Source: Fundidesulfovibrio agrisoli (lineage in GTDB: Bacteria; Desulfobacterota; Desulfovibrionia; Desulfovibrionales; Desulfovibrionaceae). Taken from it: DNA of 64,000 bases. Made by a program: the position numbers and the translations under genes. Every line of letters starts with the position of its first letter. The stretch's first letter is position 1. The stretch covers positions 62,001 to 126,000 of the forward strand of contig NZ_JAKZKX010000003.1 in assembly GCF_022808715.1 (NCBI RefSeq). Reading direction: 5' to 3'. Under the pieces are notes generated by a model. That model was not told the origin of the DNA. It saw only the letters and a list, made by a program, of their open reading frames with translations, and did no database searches. This document shows positions 45,120-56,166 of the stretch, in pieces.

Positions 45120-46730
45120 TTGGCATCCCAAGACAAGCCCCGCCGCCGCGATTTCAAATTGCCCGTGAAATCGGACAAGGTCGAGCGGTTCCATCCCATG
45201 CTCGAAGCCCTGGCCAACCGCGACGAACTCAACGAAGTTCTCAAAAACCGCGTGGCCAAAGCCTGCCAGCTCCTGGACGGCGACGTACCGCTCTATCCCA
45301 ACGACTTCGTCAAAACCGACGACATCGGCGATACCGCGACGAAATACAAAGACGCCGACGAGCCCGCCCTGGCCGCCCTGGCCGAGGCCGACCCGCCGAA
45401 AACCTTCGCCCTGGCCGGGCGCATCGTGGCGCACCGCTCCTTCGGCAAGGTGACGTTCTTCCACCTGCAGGACGCCTCCGGCAAGCTGCAGTGTTTCGCC
45501 ACCCGCGACGAGCTGGGCGTGGACGCCTACTCCGTGTTCAAGAAGTTCGACACCGGCGACGTGGTGGGCTGCGTGGGCAAGCTCTTCCGCACCCAGACCG
45601 GCGAGCTGACTTTGGGCTGCACCGAGGTGCGCCTGCTCTCGAAGTCCATGCGCCCGCTGCCCGAGAAGTACCACGGTCTGAAAGACGTGGAGATCCGCTA
45701 CCGCCAGCGCTACGTCGACCTCATCGTCACCCCGCGCACGGCCGAGATCTTCAAGATCCGCACCCGCATCGTCACCGAGCTGCGCAGCTTCTTGAACGAG
45801 AGGGGCTTCGTCGAGGTCGAGACGCCCATGATGCAGGCCATCCCCGGCGGCGCCACGGCCAAGCCCTTCCTGACGCACCACAACGCGCTCGACCTGCAGC
45901 TCTACATGCGCATCGCCCCGGAGCTGTACCTCAAGCGCCTGCTGGTGGGCGGCTTCGAGAAGGTCTACGAGGTGGGCCGCAACTTCCGCAACGAGGGCAT
46001 CTCCACCCAGCACAACCCCGAATTCACCATGTGCGAGTTCTACTGGGCCTACGCCCGGTTCGACGACCTCATGGACCTCACCGAGGAGCTCTTCGCCCGC
46101 CTGGCCCAGGCGGTGTGCGGCACGACCAAGGTGACCTACCAGGGCCAGGAGATCGACCTCACCGTGGGCACCTGGCAGCGCATGAACTTCCATGAATCCC
46201 TGGAGAAGGTCGGCGGTGTGCCCCCCGAAATCTACACCGACTACGAGGCCTGCAAGGCCCACGTGCTCAAGCACGGCGAGAAGGTGCTCAAGGGCGAGAA
46301 GCTGGGCAAGCTCCAGGCCAAGCTCTTCGACCTCTTCGTGGAGCCCAAGCTCATCCAGCCGCACTTCATCTACGGCTATCCCACGGACATCTCGCCGCTG
46401 TCGCGCCGCAACGAGGCCAACCCCGAGATCACGGACCGCTTCGAGCTGTTCATGACCGGGCGCGAGATGGCCAACGCCTTCTCCGAGCTGAACGATCCCG
46501 TGGACCAGCGCCTGCGCTTCGAGGAGCAGGTGGCCGAGAAGGCCGCCGGCGACGACGAGGCCCACTACATGGACGAGGACTACGTCCGCGCCCTGGAGTA
46601 CGGCATGCCTCCGGCGGCGGGGCAGGGCATCGGCATCGACCGGCTGGTGATGCTGCTCACCGACTCGCCCTCCATCCGCGAGGTGATCCTGTTCCCGCTG
46701 CTCAAGCCCGAGGGCGCAGCCGCAGAATGA
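45120..46730 (+). CDS. lysS: lysyl-tRNA synthetase, class II
   Basis: A class II LysRS of about 536 residues. An OB-fold anticodon-binding domain (IVAHRSFGKVTFFHLQD) precedes the catalytic core with motif 1 (GFVEVETPMM), motif 2 (EVGRNFRNEGISTQHNPEFTMCEFYWAYA) and motif 3 (GIGIDRLVMLLTDSPSIREVILFP). It charges tRNA-Lys. No ATG is available. GGAG at 45108-45111 points to a TTG start at 45120; a GTG at 45111 is possible but overlaps the GGAG. It overlaps the lolC/E-like gene by four bases. Confidence 0.94.
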   Translation: MASQDKPRRRDFKLPVKSDKVERFHPMLEALANRDELNEVLKNRVAKACQLLDGDVPLYPNDFVKTDDIGDTATKYKDADEPALAALAEADPPKTFALAGRIVAHRSFGKVTFFHLQDASGKLQCFATRDELGVDAYSVFKKFDTGDVVGCVGKLFRTQTGELTLGCTEVRLLSKSMRPLPEKYHGLKDVEIRYRQRYVDLIVTPRTAEIFKIRTRIVTELRSFLNERGFVEVETPMMQAIPGGATAKPFLTHHNALDLQLYMRIAPELYLKRLLVGGFEKVYEVGRNFRNEGISTQHNPEFTMCEFYWAYARFDDLMDLTEELFARLAQAVCGTTKVTYQGQEIDLTVGTWQRMNFHESLEKVGGVPPEIYTDYEACKAHVLKHGEKVLKGEKLGKLQAKLFDLFVEPKLIQPHFIYGYPTDISPLSRRNEANPEITDRFELFMTGREMANAFSELNDPVDQRLRFEEQVAEKAAGDDEAHYMDEDYVRALEYGMPPAAGQGIGIDRLVMLLTDSPSIREVILFPLLKPEGAAAE

Positions 46731-47948
46731 AATTCGAGCTGTTCATAGCCCTGCGCTATCTGCTCACCAAGCGCGAGCACTCCTTCATCTCCGTCATCTC
46801 CCTCATGTCGGTGCTCGGCGTGGGGTTGGGGGTGGCGGCGCTCATCGTGGTCATGTCCGTGATGAGCGGCTTCTCCACCGAATTCCGGGACAAGCTCCTG
46901 GGCCTCTCCTCCCATGTGATCGCCGGGGTCACCGGCGGAGCCATGCGCAACTACGAGGCCCAGATGGACAAGGTGGCCAGGGTGCCCGGGGTCTCCGGCG
47001 TGACGCCCATCATCTACGCCGAGGTCATGCTCTCGCGCGCGGGCGCGCCCAAAGGGGTGATCCTGCGCGGCATCGACCCAGCCTCGGCCAAGGCCGTGCT
47101 GGCCGTGCACAAGGACATGGTCTACGGCTCCATGGAAGACCTGGAGAAGCCCGCCGACGTGCCCGGCATCCTGCTGGGCTCCGAGCTGGCCGCGCGCATG
47201 GGCGTGGGCCTGGGCTCCACCGTGAACGTGCTCACCCCCTCGCTGCGGGGCTCCGCCGTGGGCTTCACCCCCAAGGTGAAGATCTTCCAGGTGGTGGGCG
47301 TGTTCAAGACTCACATGTACGAATACGACTCCTCCTCGGCCTTCGTCTCCCTCGGCGCGGCCCAGGAGATGCTCGGCTTCAAGCCCGATTCCGCCCTCTA
47401 CCTCGATGTGCGCCTCCACGACCCCGACGAGGCCCCCCGCATCGGCGAGGAGATCACCCGGGCCCTGGGCGGCATGCCGTACTACACCCGCACCTGGGTG
47501 GACATGAACGGCAACATCTTCGCGGCCCTCAAGCTGGAGAAGGCCGGGCTGTTCGTGGTGCTCCTGATGATCGTGCTGGTGGGCTCCTTCTCCATCATCA
47601 CCTCCCTGGTGCTCCTGGTCATGGAGAAAACGCGCGACATCGCCATCCTCATGTCCATGGGCGCCCAGGCGGACACCATCCGCCGGATATTCCTGCTCCA
47701 GGGCTGCATCATCGGGGCCGTGGGCACGGTGATGGGCTACGCGCTGGGCATCGGCCTGGCCCTGACCATCAAGCACTTCCAGTTCATCAAGCTCCCGGCG
47801 GACGTCTACCCCATGGACACCATCCCCGTGCTGCTCAACTGGGTGGATCTCGTGGGCATCGGTGTAACGGCTTTCGGGCTTTGCTTCCTCTCTACCTTGT
47901 ACCCGGCCAGCAAGGCGGCCTCGCTCAAGCCCGTGGAGGCCCTGCGCC

Positions 47949-47956
<8 letters not shown>
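46727..47956 (+). CDS. LolC/LolE lipoprotein-releasing permease
   Basis: A 409-residue permease of the LolC/E-MacB type. A first helix (ISVISLMSVLGVGLGVAALIVVMSVMSGF) is followed by a large periplasmic domain (about 60-260) and three C-terminal helices (FVVLLMIVLVGSFSIITSLVLLVMEKTRDIAILMSMGAQ, with the coupling-type ExTRDIAIL segment). With LolD it releases lipoproteins from the inner membrane to LolA. A single C/E-type subunit is seen here, probably forming a homodimer. It overlaps lysS by four and lolD by eight bases. Confidence 0.93.
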
Positions 47957-48618
<662 letters not shown>

Positions 48619-48632
<14 letters not shown>

Positions 48633-51309
48633 CCGTACCGGTCTGATTCTCACCTTCCTCGCAACGCTTTTCCTGTGCTTCTCCGGTGCGGCCATGGCCC
48701 AGTCCGGGGCCGGCAAGGTCCTGGTGCTGCCTTTCACGGTGAACGCCCCCAGCGGCAAGGACGCCCTGTCCAAAAGCATCACCCAGTTGCTGACCGAACG
48801 CCTGCGCGAGCAGGGCGTGAGCGTCGCGGCCGCGTCCGCCAAGGCCAAACCTGTGAGCTCGGCCTCCGCCGCGCGCTCCGCGGCCAAGGCCGCCGGGGCC
48901 GCCACGGCCGTGTACGGCACGCTCAACCAGGTGGGCGACTCCATCTCCATCGACGCCAAGACCGTCGACGCCGCCGGCGGCGAACCCCAGCAGATCATAG
49001 TCACCCGCCCGGACATGCTCTCCCTGCCTTCCGCCGTGGATGAGCTGGCCGGCAAGGTCCGCCCGGCTGGGGCCTCTTCCTCCGCCCCCGCGGCGGGCGC
49101 CGCCGTTTCCGGCGCGTCCGGCCCCAAGGTGGTCGAGCTCGACGTCGAGGGCAACAACGCCCTTGAGAAGGACGTCATCCTGCTCAAGGTCAAGACCCAG
49201 GTTGGCGAGCCCTTCGACAACAAGACCGTCAACGACGACCTCAAGCGCCTCTTCGACCTCGGCTACTTCGAAGACGTGCAGATCCGCACCGAGGACGTGC
49301 GCGGCGGCAAGCGCGTGGTCTTCGTGGTCAAGGAGAAGCCGCGCATCCAGGCCGTGAGCGTGCTCGGCAACGACGAGATCAAGAAGGACGACATCCTCGA
49401 GGCCATGGGCACCAAGGCCGGCTCGGTGCTGAACATGCAGGTGCTGGCCGACGACCTGGAGAAGATCCGCGAGCTCTACAAGAAGAAAGGCCTGTACCAG
49501 ACCACCGTCGAGTACAAGCTGGAGCAGACCGACCCCCGCCTGGCCCGCCTGAACATCGTCATCCACGAGACCCAGAAGCTCTACATCAAGAAGATCACCA
49601 TCGAGGGCGCCAAGCAGATCTCCGCCTCCGACCTCAAGGACGAGATGGCCCTGAAGGAGAAGAACTTCCTCTCCTGGATCCTGCAGACCGGCGTGCTCAA
49701 GGAAGAGCTGCTCGACCGCGACTCCGCCGCCATCGAGAACTACTACACCAACCGCGGCTACATCGACGCCCGCGTGGGCCAGCCCACCGTGGACATCAAG
49801 CCCGACGGCATCTACCTGACCTTCCAGGTCTCCGAGGGTGAGCGCTACAAGATCGGCAACGTCAACTACAAGGGCGACCTGCTCCTCGAAGAGAAGAAGC
49901 TGCGCGAGCTCACCAAGCTCAACACCCTGGCGTCCAAGAAGGAATACTTCGACCGCTCCGTGGTCCGCGAGGACATCACCAAGCTCAACGAGACCTACTC
50001 CGACATGGGCTACGCCTTCGCGGAGACCGATATCGACATGCAGAAGCGCGGCGACGAGAAGATCGTCGACGTGACCTACATCCTGAGCAAGGGCCAGAAG
50101 GTCTACGTGCGCCGCGTGGTGGTCGAAGGCAACGACCGCACCCGCGAGAACGTCATCCGCCGCGAAGTGCGCCTCTCCGACGGCGACCTCTTCTCGGGCA
50201 CCAAGCTCAAGCGCTCCAACGAACGCCTGAACAAGCTGGACTACTTCGAGAAGGTCGACCTGGAGACCGTGCCCACCGATAACCCCGGCGAAGTGGACAT
50301 CCGCGTCAAGGTCAAGGACAAGAACACCGGCTCCATCTCCGCGGGCGTGGGCTACTCGACCTACGACTCCGTGTTCTTCGGCGGCTCCGTGCAGGAGCGC
50401 AACCTCTTCGGCAAGGGCTACGACGTGCAGTTCCAGGGCATGATCTCGGGCGTCACCAACCGCTTCGTCCTGAGCTTCACCAACCCCCACGTCTATGACT
50501 CCAACCTGGCTGCCGGCGCGGACGTGTTCAGCACCTTCCGCCGCTACTCCGACTTCTACAAGCAGTCGCAGGGCACCCGCATCCGCTTCGGCTACCCCGT
50601 GGGCGAGTACACCACCCTGAACTGGGATTACCGCCTGACCCGCGACGACGTGTACCACACCAACCCCTTCGCGGCCACGATCATCCAGGAGTCCAAGGGC
50701 ATCCACTGGACCAGCGCCGTGGTGGCGGGCGCCTCGCGCGACACCACCGACAGCCGCACCAAGCCCACCAAGGGCACCATCAACGAGATGAACGTCGAAT
50801 ACGCCGGCCTTGGCGGCGACCGCGGCTTCGTCAGGACCAGCTACAGCTTCAACTTCTACCAGCCTCTGCCCCTGGAGACGGTGTTCCACTTCAGGACGCA
50901 GATCGGCGTGCTCTACCAGAACGGTTTCGGCGACATCCCGGTGTTCGAGCGCTTCTTCCTGGGCGGCATCAACAACATCCGCGGCTACGAGACCGACAAG
51001 ATCACCCCGCACGACCACCGCACCAACGAGGCGATCGGCGGCGACACCTCCTACTTCGCCAACCTGGAGTACATCTTCCCCATCGCCAAACAGTACGGCT
51101 TCTACGGCGTGGGCTTCTTCGACGCGGGCAACTCCATCTACCGGATGCGTGACGGACTGAACATCTGGTTCGTCAAGTCGCTGGGCGGCGGCGTGCGCTG
51201 GCACTCCCCCCTGGGCCTGATCCGTGTTGAGGCCGGTTACGCCCTCGACACCATCCAGCATAACCAGAACCCGTTCCAAATCGGCTTCACCATGGGGCAG
51301 ACCTTCTAA
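48619..51309 (+). CDS. bamA: BamA outer-membrane assembly protein with an extra N-terminal domain
   Basis: An Omp85 protein of about 896 residues, longer than the usual 800. A signal peptide (ILTFLATLFLCFSGAAMA) is followed by a domain of about 130 residues (KVLVLPFTVNAPSGKDALSKS, TAVYGTLNQVGDSISIDAKTVDAAGG) that resembles TolB/LpoB/FlgO-type folds. A Ser/Ala linker leads to five POTRA repeats and the C-terminal beta-barrel (GGINNIRGYE, GFFDAGN), ending with a terminal Phe (MGQTF). It inserts outer-membrane proteins. The start at 48619 has GGAG at seven bases; an ATG at 48604 is the alternative. Confidence 0.93.
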
Positions 51310-51417
51310 GAATGGCTTGACTTTCTCGGCAAAAGGGTATGTGAGCATCGCCGTGCCCCGATGCGACGAAGAGTTGACCAGTGTGAACAGATTTGCAGAC
51401 AAAGGAGAAAATGAGAA

Positions 51418-51939
51418 ATGCCTAACCTGCTGAAATATGTGCTGCTTGCATGCCTGGTCGTGGCCATGCCGGCAATGGCCCGGGCCGCGGACAAGATCGG
51501 TGTCGTCAGCTCTGACGAGGTTGTGCAGAACTCTGACGCCGGCAAGCGCGCCATGCAGGAACTGCAGAACAAGGCCGAGTCCAAGCAGAAGGAACTGACC
51601 CGCCAGAGCGAAGACCTCAAGAAGATGGACGAGGACTTCCGCAAGAAGAGCGTGACCCTCTCCGCCGAGGCCAAGCAGAAGGCCCAGGCCGAGATCGAGG
51701 CCAAGTTCAAGAAGATGATGGATGACCAGAACAACTTCAACCAGCAGATGAACCAGGAGCAGGCCAGGGTTCTCGAGCCCCTGTTCAAGGTCTTCCAGCA
51801 GGTCGTCGGCGATTACGCCAAGAAGAACGGCTATTCCATGATCATCGAGAAGCGTGCCGTGCACTTCTCCGCCGCCGGCACCGACCTGACCGCCGACATC
51901 ACCAAGGACTTCGACGCCGCAGCGAAGCGCGGCAAGTAG
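51418..51939 (+). CDS. OmpH/Skp periplasmic chaperone
   Basis: A 173-residue protein. The signal peptide (LLKYVLLACLVVAMPAMARA) is followed by ADKIGVVSSDEVVQNSDAGKRAM, a long charged coiled coil (residues 45-110, rich in Lys, Glu and Gln) and the C-terminal YAKKNGYSMIIEK segment. Skp shields unfolded outer-membrane proteins on the way to BamA, whose gene is 108 bp upstream. AGGAG precedes the ATG by 11 bases. It is followed by a terminator. Confidence 0.92.
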   Translation: MPNLLKYVLLACLVVAMPAMARAADKIGVVSSDEVVQNSDAGKRAMQELQNKAESKQKELTRQSEDLKKMDEDFRKKSVTLSAEAKQKAQAEIEAKFKKMMDDQNNFNQQMNQEQARVLEPLFKVFQQVVGDYAKKNGYSMIIEKRAVHFSAAGTDLTADITKDFDAAAKRGK

Positions 51940-51957
51940 CCTTCAATCTTCAAGATC

Positions 51958-51990
51958 AGGCGGCTTCCTCCCGGAGGCCGCCTTTTTTTT
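51958..51990 (+). terminator. intrinsic terminator between skp and fabZ
   Basis: AGGCGGC (51958-51964) pairs with GCCGCCT (51977-51983), with more pairing inside the loop, and eight T follow. Partial read-through to fabZ is likely because that gene starts 17 bp later. Confidence 0.9.
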
Positions 51991-52006
51991 ACCCATAGGA
52001 GGCGAC

Positions 52007-52459
52007 ATGGCCGACATGCCCATCCCCGTCACCGAGATCCTCAAGCTCCTGCCGCACCGCTACCCTTTCCTGCTGGTGGACCGCGTGCTGGCCTACGAGA
52101 AGGACACCACGCTCACCGCCATCAAGAACGTCACCTTCAACGAACCGTTCTTCCAGGGGCATTTCCCTGACAAACCGGTGATGCCCGGCGTGCTGCAGCT
52201 CGAGGCCATGGCCCAGGCTGGCGGGCTTCTGCTGGCGCTCTCCCGCGAGGGGCTCGGGGACAAGCTGTTCATGTTCACGGGCATCAACAACGCCAAGTTC
52301 CGCCGCCCCGTCGTGCCGGGCGACCAGTTGACGCTCACCTGCTCGGACGTGAAGCAGAAGCTGAGCCTCTGGAAGATGAAGGGCACCGCCACCGTCAACG
52401 GCGAACTCTGCTGCGAGGCCGAGCTCACCGCCGCCGTGGTGGACCGCAGCAAGCTGTAG
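52007..52459 (+). CDS. fabZ: 3-hydroxyacyl-ACP dehydratase FabZ
   Basis: A 150-residue hot-dog fold dehydratase. The active-site helix is FQGHFPDKPVMPGVLQLEAMAQ with catalytic His and Glu; LLPHRYPFLLVDRV is the family start. It removes water from 3-hydroxyacyl-ACP in fatty acid and lipid A precursor synthesis. AGGAGG precedes the ATG. It often follows bamA-skp-lpxD in Gram-negatives; no lpxD or lpxA is seen here, and intergenic repeats follow instead. Confidence 0.96.
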   Translation: MADMPIPVTEILKLLPHRYPFLLVDRVLAYEKDTTLTAIKNVTFNEPFFQGHFPDKPVMPGVLQLEAMAQAGGLLLALSREGLGDKLFMFTGINNAKFRRPVVPGDQLTLTCSDVKQKLSLWKMKGTATVNGELCCEAELTAAVVDRSKL

Positions 52460-52494
52460 CCTTCCAGTTCAGGAATCAGCGCGCCTGAGAACGG

Positions 52495-52551
52495 CGCGAA
52501 GCGAAAAAGGGATTCCAAAGGGATGAAATCCCTTTGGCCGCCGGAGGCCTC
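52495..52551 (+). repeat. dispersed intergenic repeat, copy 1
   Basis: A unit of about 55 bp: CGCGAAGC..AAAGGGATTCC, AAAGGGATGAAATCCCTTT (internal stem), then GGCCGCCGGAGGCCTC. The same unit occurs at 52582-52634 (inverted) and 58543-58598. Confidence 0.85.
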
Positions 52552-52581
52552 TTCATCGGCTTGTCAGCCAGATGTGGAAGA

Positions 52582-52634
52582 GAGCCTCCGGCGGCCAAAG
52601 GTCTGCGCCCTTTGGAATCCCTTTCCGCTTCGCG
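52582..52634 (-). repeat. dispersed intergenic repeat, copy 2 (inverted)
   Basis: An inverted copy of the unit at 52495, 30 bp away. The core reads differently (AAAGGGCGCAGACCTTT) but the flanks match. Copies 1 and 2 together can form a large stem-loop between fabZ and the threonine aldolase gene. Confidence 0.82.
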
Positions 52635-52649
52635 TCCAGCGCGTGCGGC

Positions 52650-53699
52650 TCAGCTGGCGGCCAGGGTCTCCCGCAGGGCCTCCACAAAGCCCAGAACGTC
52701 GGCCTCGGTGGTGTCGAAGGAGCACATCCAACGCACCTCGGGGCGGTCAGCCGGTTCGGGATTCCAGACATAGAAGAAGTACCGCTTCTGCATTGCCTTG
52801 ACAGCCTCGGCCGGGATTGACGCGAACACGGCGTTGGCCTGTACGGGCCGGGTTATTTCCACTCCAGGCAGCGCGGCCGCCTCGCGGGCCAGCAGGGCGC
52901 CCATGGCGTTGGCGTTGCGGGCGCTGGTCAGCCACATGCCGCTCTCCAGCAGGGTGGTGAACTGCGCGGCCACATAACGCATCTTTGAGGCCAACTGCAT
53001 GGACTGCTTGCGCAGGAAACGCATGGCCTCGCCCGCTCCGGCCTCCAGGGCTCGCGGGAAGAGCACCACGGCCTCCCCGTACATCAGCCCGTTCTTGGTG
53101 CCGCCGAAGCTCAGGGCGTCCACGCCGCAATCCGCGGTCATCTCCTTGAGGCCTACGCCCAACGCGGCGGCGGCGTTGCAGATGCGGGCGCCGTCCATGT
53201 GCAGGAACATCCCGCTGGCGTGGGCCAGGTCCGCCAGGGCCCTGATCTCCTCCAGGGTATAGAGGGTGCCGAGCTCGGTGCACTGGGTGATGGAGATCAC
53301 CCGGGGCTGGTTGTGGTGCTGGTTGCCCAGATGGTGCAGCACGGGCCGCACGCTCTCCGGGGAGATGCGCCCGTGGTCGTGGGGCAGGGCGAAGAGCTTG
53401 CAGCCCAGGTTGCGTTCGGGCGCGCCGCACTCGTCCACGTTGATGTGCGCGGTCTCGGCGCAGACCACGCCGTGGTAGGGCCTGGTCAGGGAGGCCAGGG
53501 AGAGCACGTTGGCCCCCGTGCCCAGGAAGGTGAAGAAGGCCCGGCAATCCTCGCCGAACACGCGGCGGAAGGAGGCCTCTGCGGCCTTGGTCCAGGGGTC
53601 GTCCCCGTAGGCCAGGGCGTGGCCGGTGTTGGCGGCGGCCAAGGCCTCAAGAATGTCGGGATGCACGCCGGAATTGTTGTCGCTGGCGAAGCTGTGCAT
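52650..53699 (-). CDS. ltaE: low-specificity threonine aldolase
   Basis: A 349-residue fold-type I PLP enzyme. Features are the N-terminal FASDNNSGVHPDILEAL, DPWTKAAEASFRRVFGE, FTFLGTGANVLSLASL, the Asp-containing MDGARICNAAAALG and the PLP lysine in SFGGTKNGLMYGEAVV. It cleaves threonine or allo-threonine to glycine and acetaldehyde. It is transcribed alone on the minus strand, convergent with fabZ; the inverted repeat pair lies between the two. Confidence 0.92.
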   Translation of the reverse strand: MHSFASDNNSGVHPDILEALAAANTGHALAYGDDPWTKAAEASFRRVFGEDCRAFFTFLGTGANVLSLASLTRPYHGVVCAETAHINVDECGAPERNLGCKLFALPHDHGRISPESVRPVLHHLGNQHHNQPRVISITQCTELGTLYTLEEIRALADLAHASGMFLHMDGARICNAAAALGVGLKEMTADCGVDALSFGGTKNGLMYGEAVVLFPRALEAGAGEAMRFLRKQSMQLASKMRYVAAQFTTLLESGMWLTSARNANAMGALLAREAAALPGVEITRPVQANAVFASIPAEAVKAMQKRYFFYVWNPEPADRPEVRWMCSFDTTEADVLGFVEALRETLAAS

Positions 53700-53770
53700 G
53701 GTCTTTCCTGTTGTGCTTCAGGCCGGCGGGCCTGTGTGGAATGGGCTGAAGATAAATGGGGGCCGGGCGT

Positions 53771-55513
53771 TCAGGTCGTGGTGGTCACCGACAGGGAGTC
53801 GAAAACCAGCCCTTCGGCCATGCGCTGCGATTCGAGCTCGATGGACTCTATGTGGCGGGCGAAAACGGCCACGAGTTCCTGGTCGAGCTTGCCCTGGGCG
53901 GCGTCCCTGTGGAGGATCTGCAGGGCCTCCTCGCGGGGCAGGGCGGGCTTGTAGTGCCGCTCCATGGTCACGGCGTCGTAGATGTCCACGATCATCAGGA
54001 TGCGGGCCATGAGCGAAATCTGGTCGCCCTTGAGCCCGGCGGGGTAGCCGGAGCCGTCCAGGCGCTCGTGGTGCTGGAGGATGATGTCCGGCAGGTCGCG
54101 CATGCGCTTGGGGAAAGGGATGTGCTGGAGGATGCGGTAGCTCTCGGCCGGGTGGCGTTCGATTTCCTTGCGCTCCTCGGGCAGCAGGTTGCCTCTCGGC
54201 AGGAGCAGGGCCAGGGTTTCGGCCTCCGAGAGAATGGGCATCGCCAGGCCGTAGGCGTTGAGCTCCTGCTTGCCGACCTCCACCACCAGGGATGCCTGCT
54301 CCCGGGTGAGGCCGTCTGAGGCGTTGATGCGCTTCAGCATCTCGTAATCGGCGCTCCAGGGAGTGCCGGAAATCTCCGAGAGCAGGGCCATGCGCATGCC
54401 GATGAGCTCCATCTGGTCTTCGGGGAGCCGGGTGGCCTTGGTGAGCACCTGTTCGCGGACGCCGATCTTGCCGACGTCGTGCAACAGGCCGGCGTAGTAG
54501 ATTTCCGTGAGGGCGGCGTCGTCGAAGGACACGCGGGGGAAATGGAACTGGTCCTGGTGCACGGCCTTGGCCAGGGCCACGGCCAGCCGGGCCACGCGGT
54601 GGGAGTGCCCGGCGGTGAAGAGGTCGCGGGCGTCGATGGCGGTGGCCAGGGCCTGGAGCAGGGCCTTGAGCAGCGTCTGGATGCCCTCGAAATGCACGGC
54701 GTTGCCCATGGCCGTGCCCGCCACGGAGGCCAAGGTGGTCACGTACTGGAGGTGGTTGGCCTCCAGGGCCACGTTGCGGGCGCTGGCCAGCACCAGCAGG
54801 CCGACGCGGTTCTCGGCGGCCACGATGGGCACGGCCAGGATGGCGGTGATGCCGGGCGCCTCGTCGTGCCAGCGCGGGTCGGCCACGAGGTCGCTGATGA
54901 TCTCGCCCTTGCCGGTGCGCATGATGTCCTGAAAGAGGATGGTGGTGAGGAAGCGTTCCAGGTGGTGCTCCTCGGCGGGGCCGAAGGAGGCGATGGGCAC
55001 GGGGGTAGTGCTGCCGTTGTCGCGCAGGAAGATCATGCCCATTTCCGTGGGCAACGCCCCGGAGGAGCATTCCCCGATGAGCGCGCGGCCCACGTCGCGC
55101 AGGCGCAGGGAGGCGTTGAGGCCCACGGTGGCCCGGTGCAGCAGGGAAAGCTCGCGGTACTTCTGCAAGGTGTCGGAGGCCAGGGCCCGGCGGGCGTCGT
55201 CCTGTTGCAGGAGCATCTCCAGGCTGGCGGCAACGAACTCGGCCACCTGCTGGGCGTTGTTCGAGGCGCGGTGGGAGCGGCGGCCGTCCTGCTCGGCCAC
55301 GATCACATGGCCGAGCACGCACCCGTTGGAAACGAAGGGGGCGCTGAAGCGTGCGGCGTCTTCGTGATGAAGGTCTTCCTCGTCGAGGCCCAGCGAGGCG
55401 TGCAGATGGCCAGCCTGCACGATGGCGATGCCCCATCCGGGCTCAAGGAGGGTTCTGGCCCTGGTGAGCAGCGGGGTGATATCGAAACTGCGGAGGAAAC
55501 GACGCAAAACCAT
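53771..55513 (-). CDS. GAF and HD-GYP c-di-GMP phosphodiesterase-like protein
   Basis: A 580-residue cytosolic protein. After a short N-terminal region comes a GAF domain (about 125-285; HRATVGLNASLRLRDVGRAL, ILAVPIVAAENRVGLLVLASARN). The C-terminal part is an HD-GYP domain: HSHRVARLAVALA, YYAGLLHDVGKIGVRE (HD), LQHHERLDGSGYPAGL (HD-GYP) and LMIVDIYDAVTMERHYKPAL. An insertion of about 70 residues lies between the two HD halves (around 385-445). It should hydrolyse c-di-GMP. It starts 25 bp after the response regulator gene on the same strand, so the regulator probably controls it or acts with it. Confidence 0.92.
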   Translation of the reverse strand: MVLRRFLRSFDITPLLTRARTLLEPGWGIAIVQAGHLHASLGLDEEDLHHEDAARFSAPFVSNGCVLGHVIVAEQDGRRSHRASNNAQQVAEFVAASLEMLLQQDDARRALASDTLQKYRELSLLHRATVGLNASLRLRDVGRALIGECSSGALPTEMGMIFLRDNGSTTPVPIASFGPAEEHHLERFLTTILFQDIMRTGKGEIISDLVADPRWHDEAPGITAILAVPIVAAENRVGLLVLASARNVALEANHLQYVTTLASVAGTAMGNAVHFEGIQTLLKALLQALATAIDARDLFTAGHSHRVARLAVALAKAVHQDQFHFPRVSFDDAALTEIYYAGLLHDVGKIGVREQVLTKATRLPEDQMELIGMRMALLSEISGTPWSADYEMLKRINASDGLTREQASLVVEVGKQELNAYGLAMPILSEAETLALLLPRGNLLPEERKEIERHPAESYRILQHIPFPKRMRDLPDIILQHHERLDGSGYPAGLKGDQISLMARILMIVDIYDAVTMERHYKPALPREEALQILHRDAAQGKLDQELVAVFARHIESIELESQRMAEGLVFDSLSVTTTT

Positions 55514-55538
55514 GGGGGTACGGCTGCTCCGGCTTGAA

Positions 55539-55928
55539 CTACCTGTGGATGCCGAGCAGCGCGCGGGCAGTGCTCAGTACCTCGTCCGGGTCAAAGGGTT
55601 TGGTCATGTACTGCTTGGCGCCGAGCTCAAGGCCTTGCTTGCGGTCGACTTCCTGGCCTTTGGCCGTGAGCAGGACGATGCTGGCGCCGCTGTCCAGTGC
55701 GGCGTCGCTCTTGATCCTGCGGCAGACCTCGTAGCCGTTGAGCTTGGGCATCATGATGTCGAGGAAGATGATGGCGGGGTGCTCGCGCTTGATGAGCGCC
55801 AAGGCCTCTTCGCCGTTGGACGCGGTAAGCAGTTGTATCCCGTGTTCTTCTTCAAGGTCTTCAAGGGTCTGTTCCAAGAGCATACGGATATGCACTTCAT
55901 CGTCGACAATGAGAATTTTGCCGGACAT
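55539..55928 (-). CDS. single-domain response regulator
   Basis: A 129-residue CheY-like receiver: ILIVDDEVHIR, phospho-acceptor Asp in IIFLDIMMPKLNGYE, Thr in VLLTAKG and Lys in YMTKPFDPDEV. There is no output domain. AGGAG precedes the ATG at 55928; a longer frame to 55976 has no support. It pairs with the HD-GYP gene immediately downstream. Confidence 0.92.
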   Translation of the reverse strand: MSGKILIVDDEVHIRMLLEQTLEDLEEEHGIQLLTASNGEEALALIKREHPAIIFLDIMMPKLNGYEVCRRIKSDAALDSGASIVLLTAKGQEVDRKQGLELGAKQYMTKPFDPDEVLSTARALLGIHR

Positions 55929-56016
55929 GTCAGCTCCTGGATGCGGGGAACGTCTTTCAATCCGCTCATACGCCAAATGTCAACGAAGGTGAAGCACCTT
56001 GCAGCAGGCCTGGTCG

Positions 56017-56052
56017 GCAAAGCAAAGCGGCGGCCAATCATGGCCGCCGCTT
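56017..56052 (-). terminator. hairpin terminator after the HesB-like selenoprotein gene
   Basis: A perfect 12-bp stem (56052-56041 with 56036-56025) and four-base loop. On the minus strand TGCTTTG-type sequence follows, a weak T-run. It lies between the HesB-like gene and the response regulator gene. Confidence 0.6.
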
Positions 56053-56166
56053 CATACTGCATCGAAACGATATACGCTGGCAACTTCCGGCATGCGCAAT
56101 CCGTTGCAGCGCCATGTCCGGCCCGTTTTGAACGGTTCCCGGACTGGGTTCGTCTATACGTCGCTG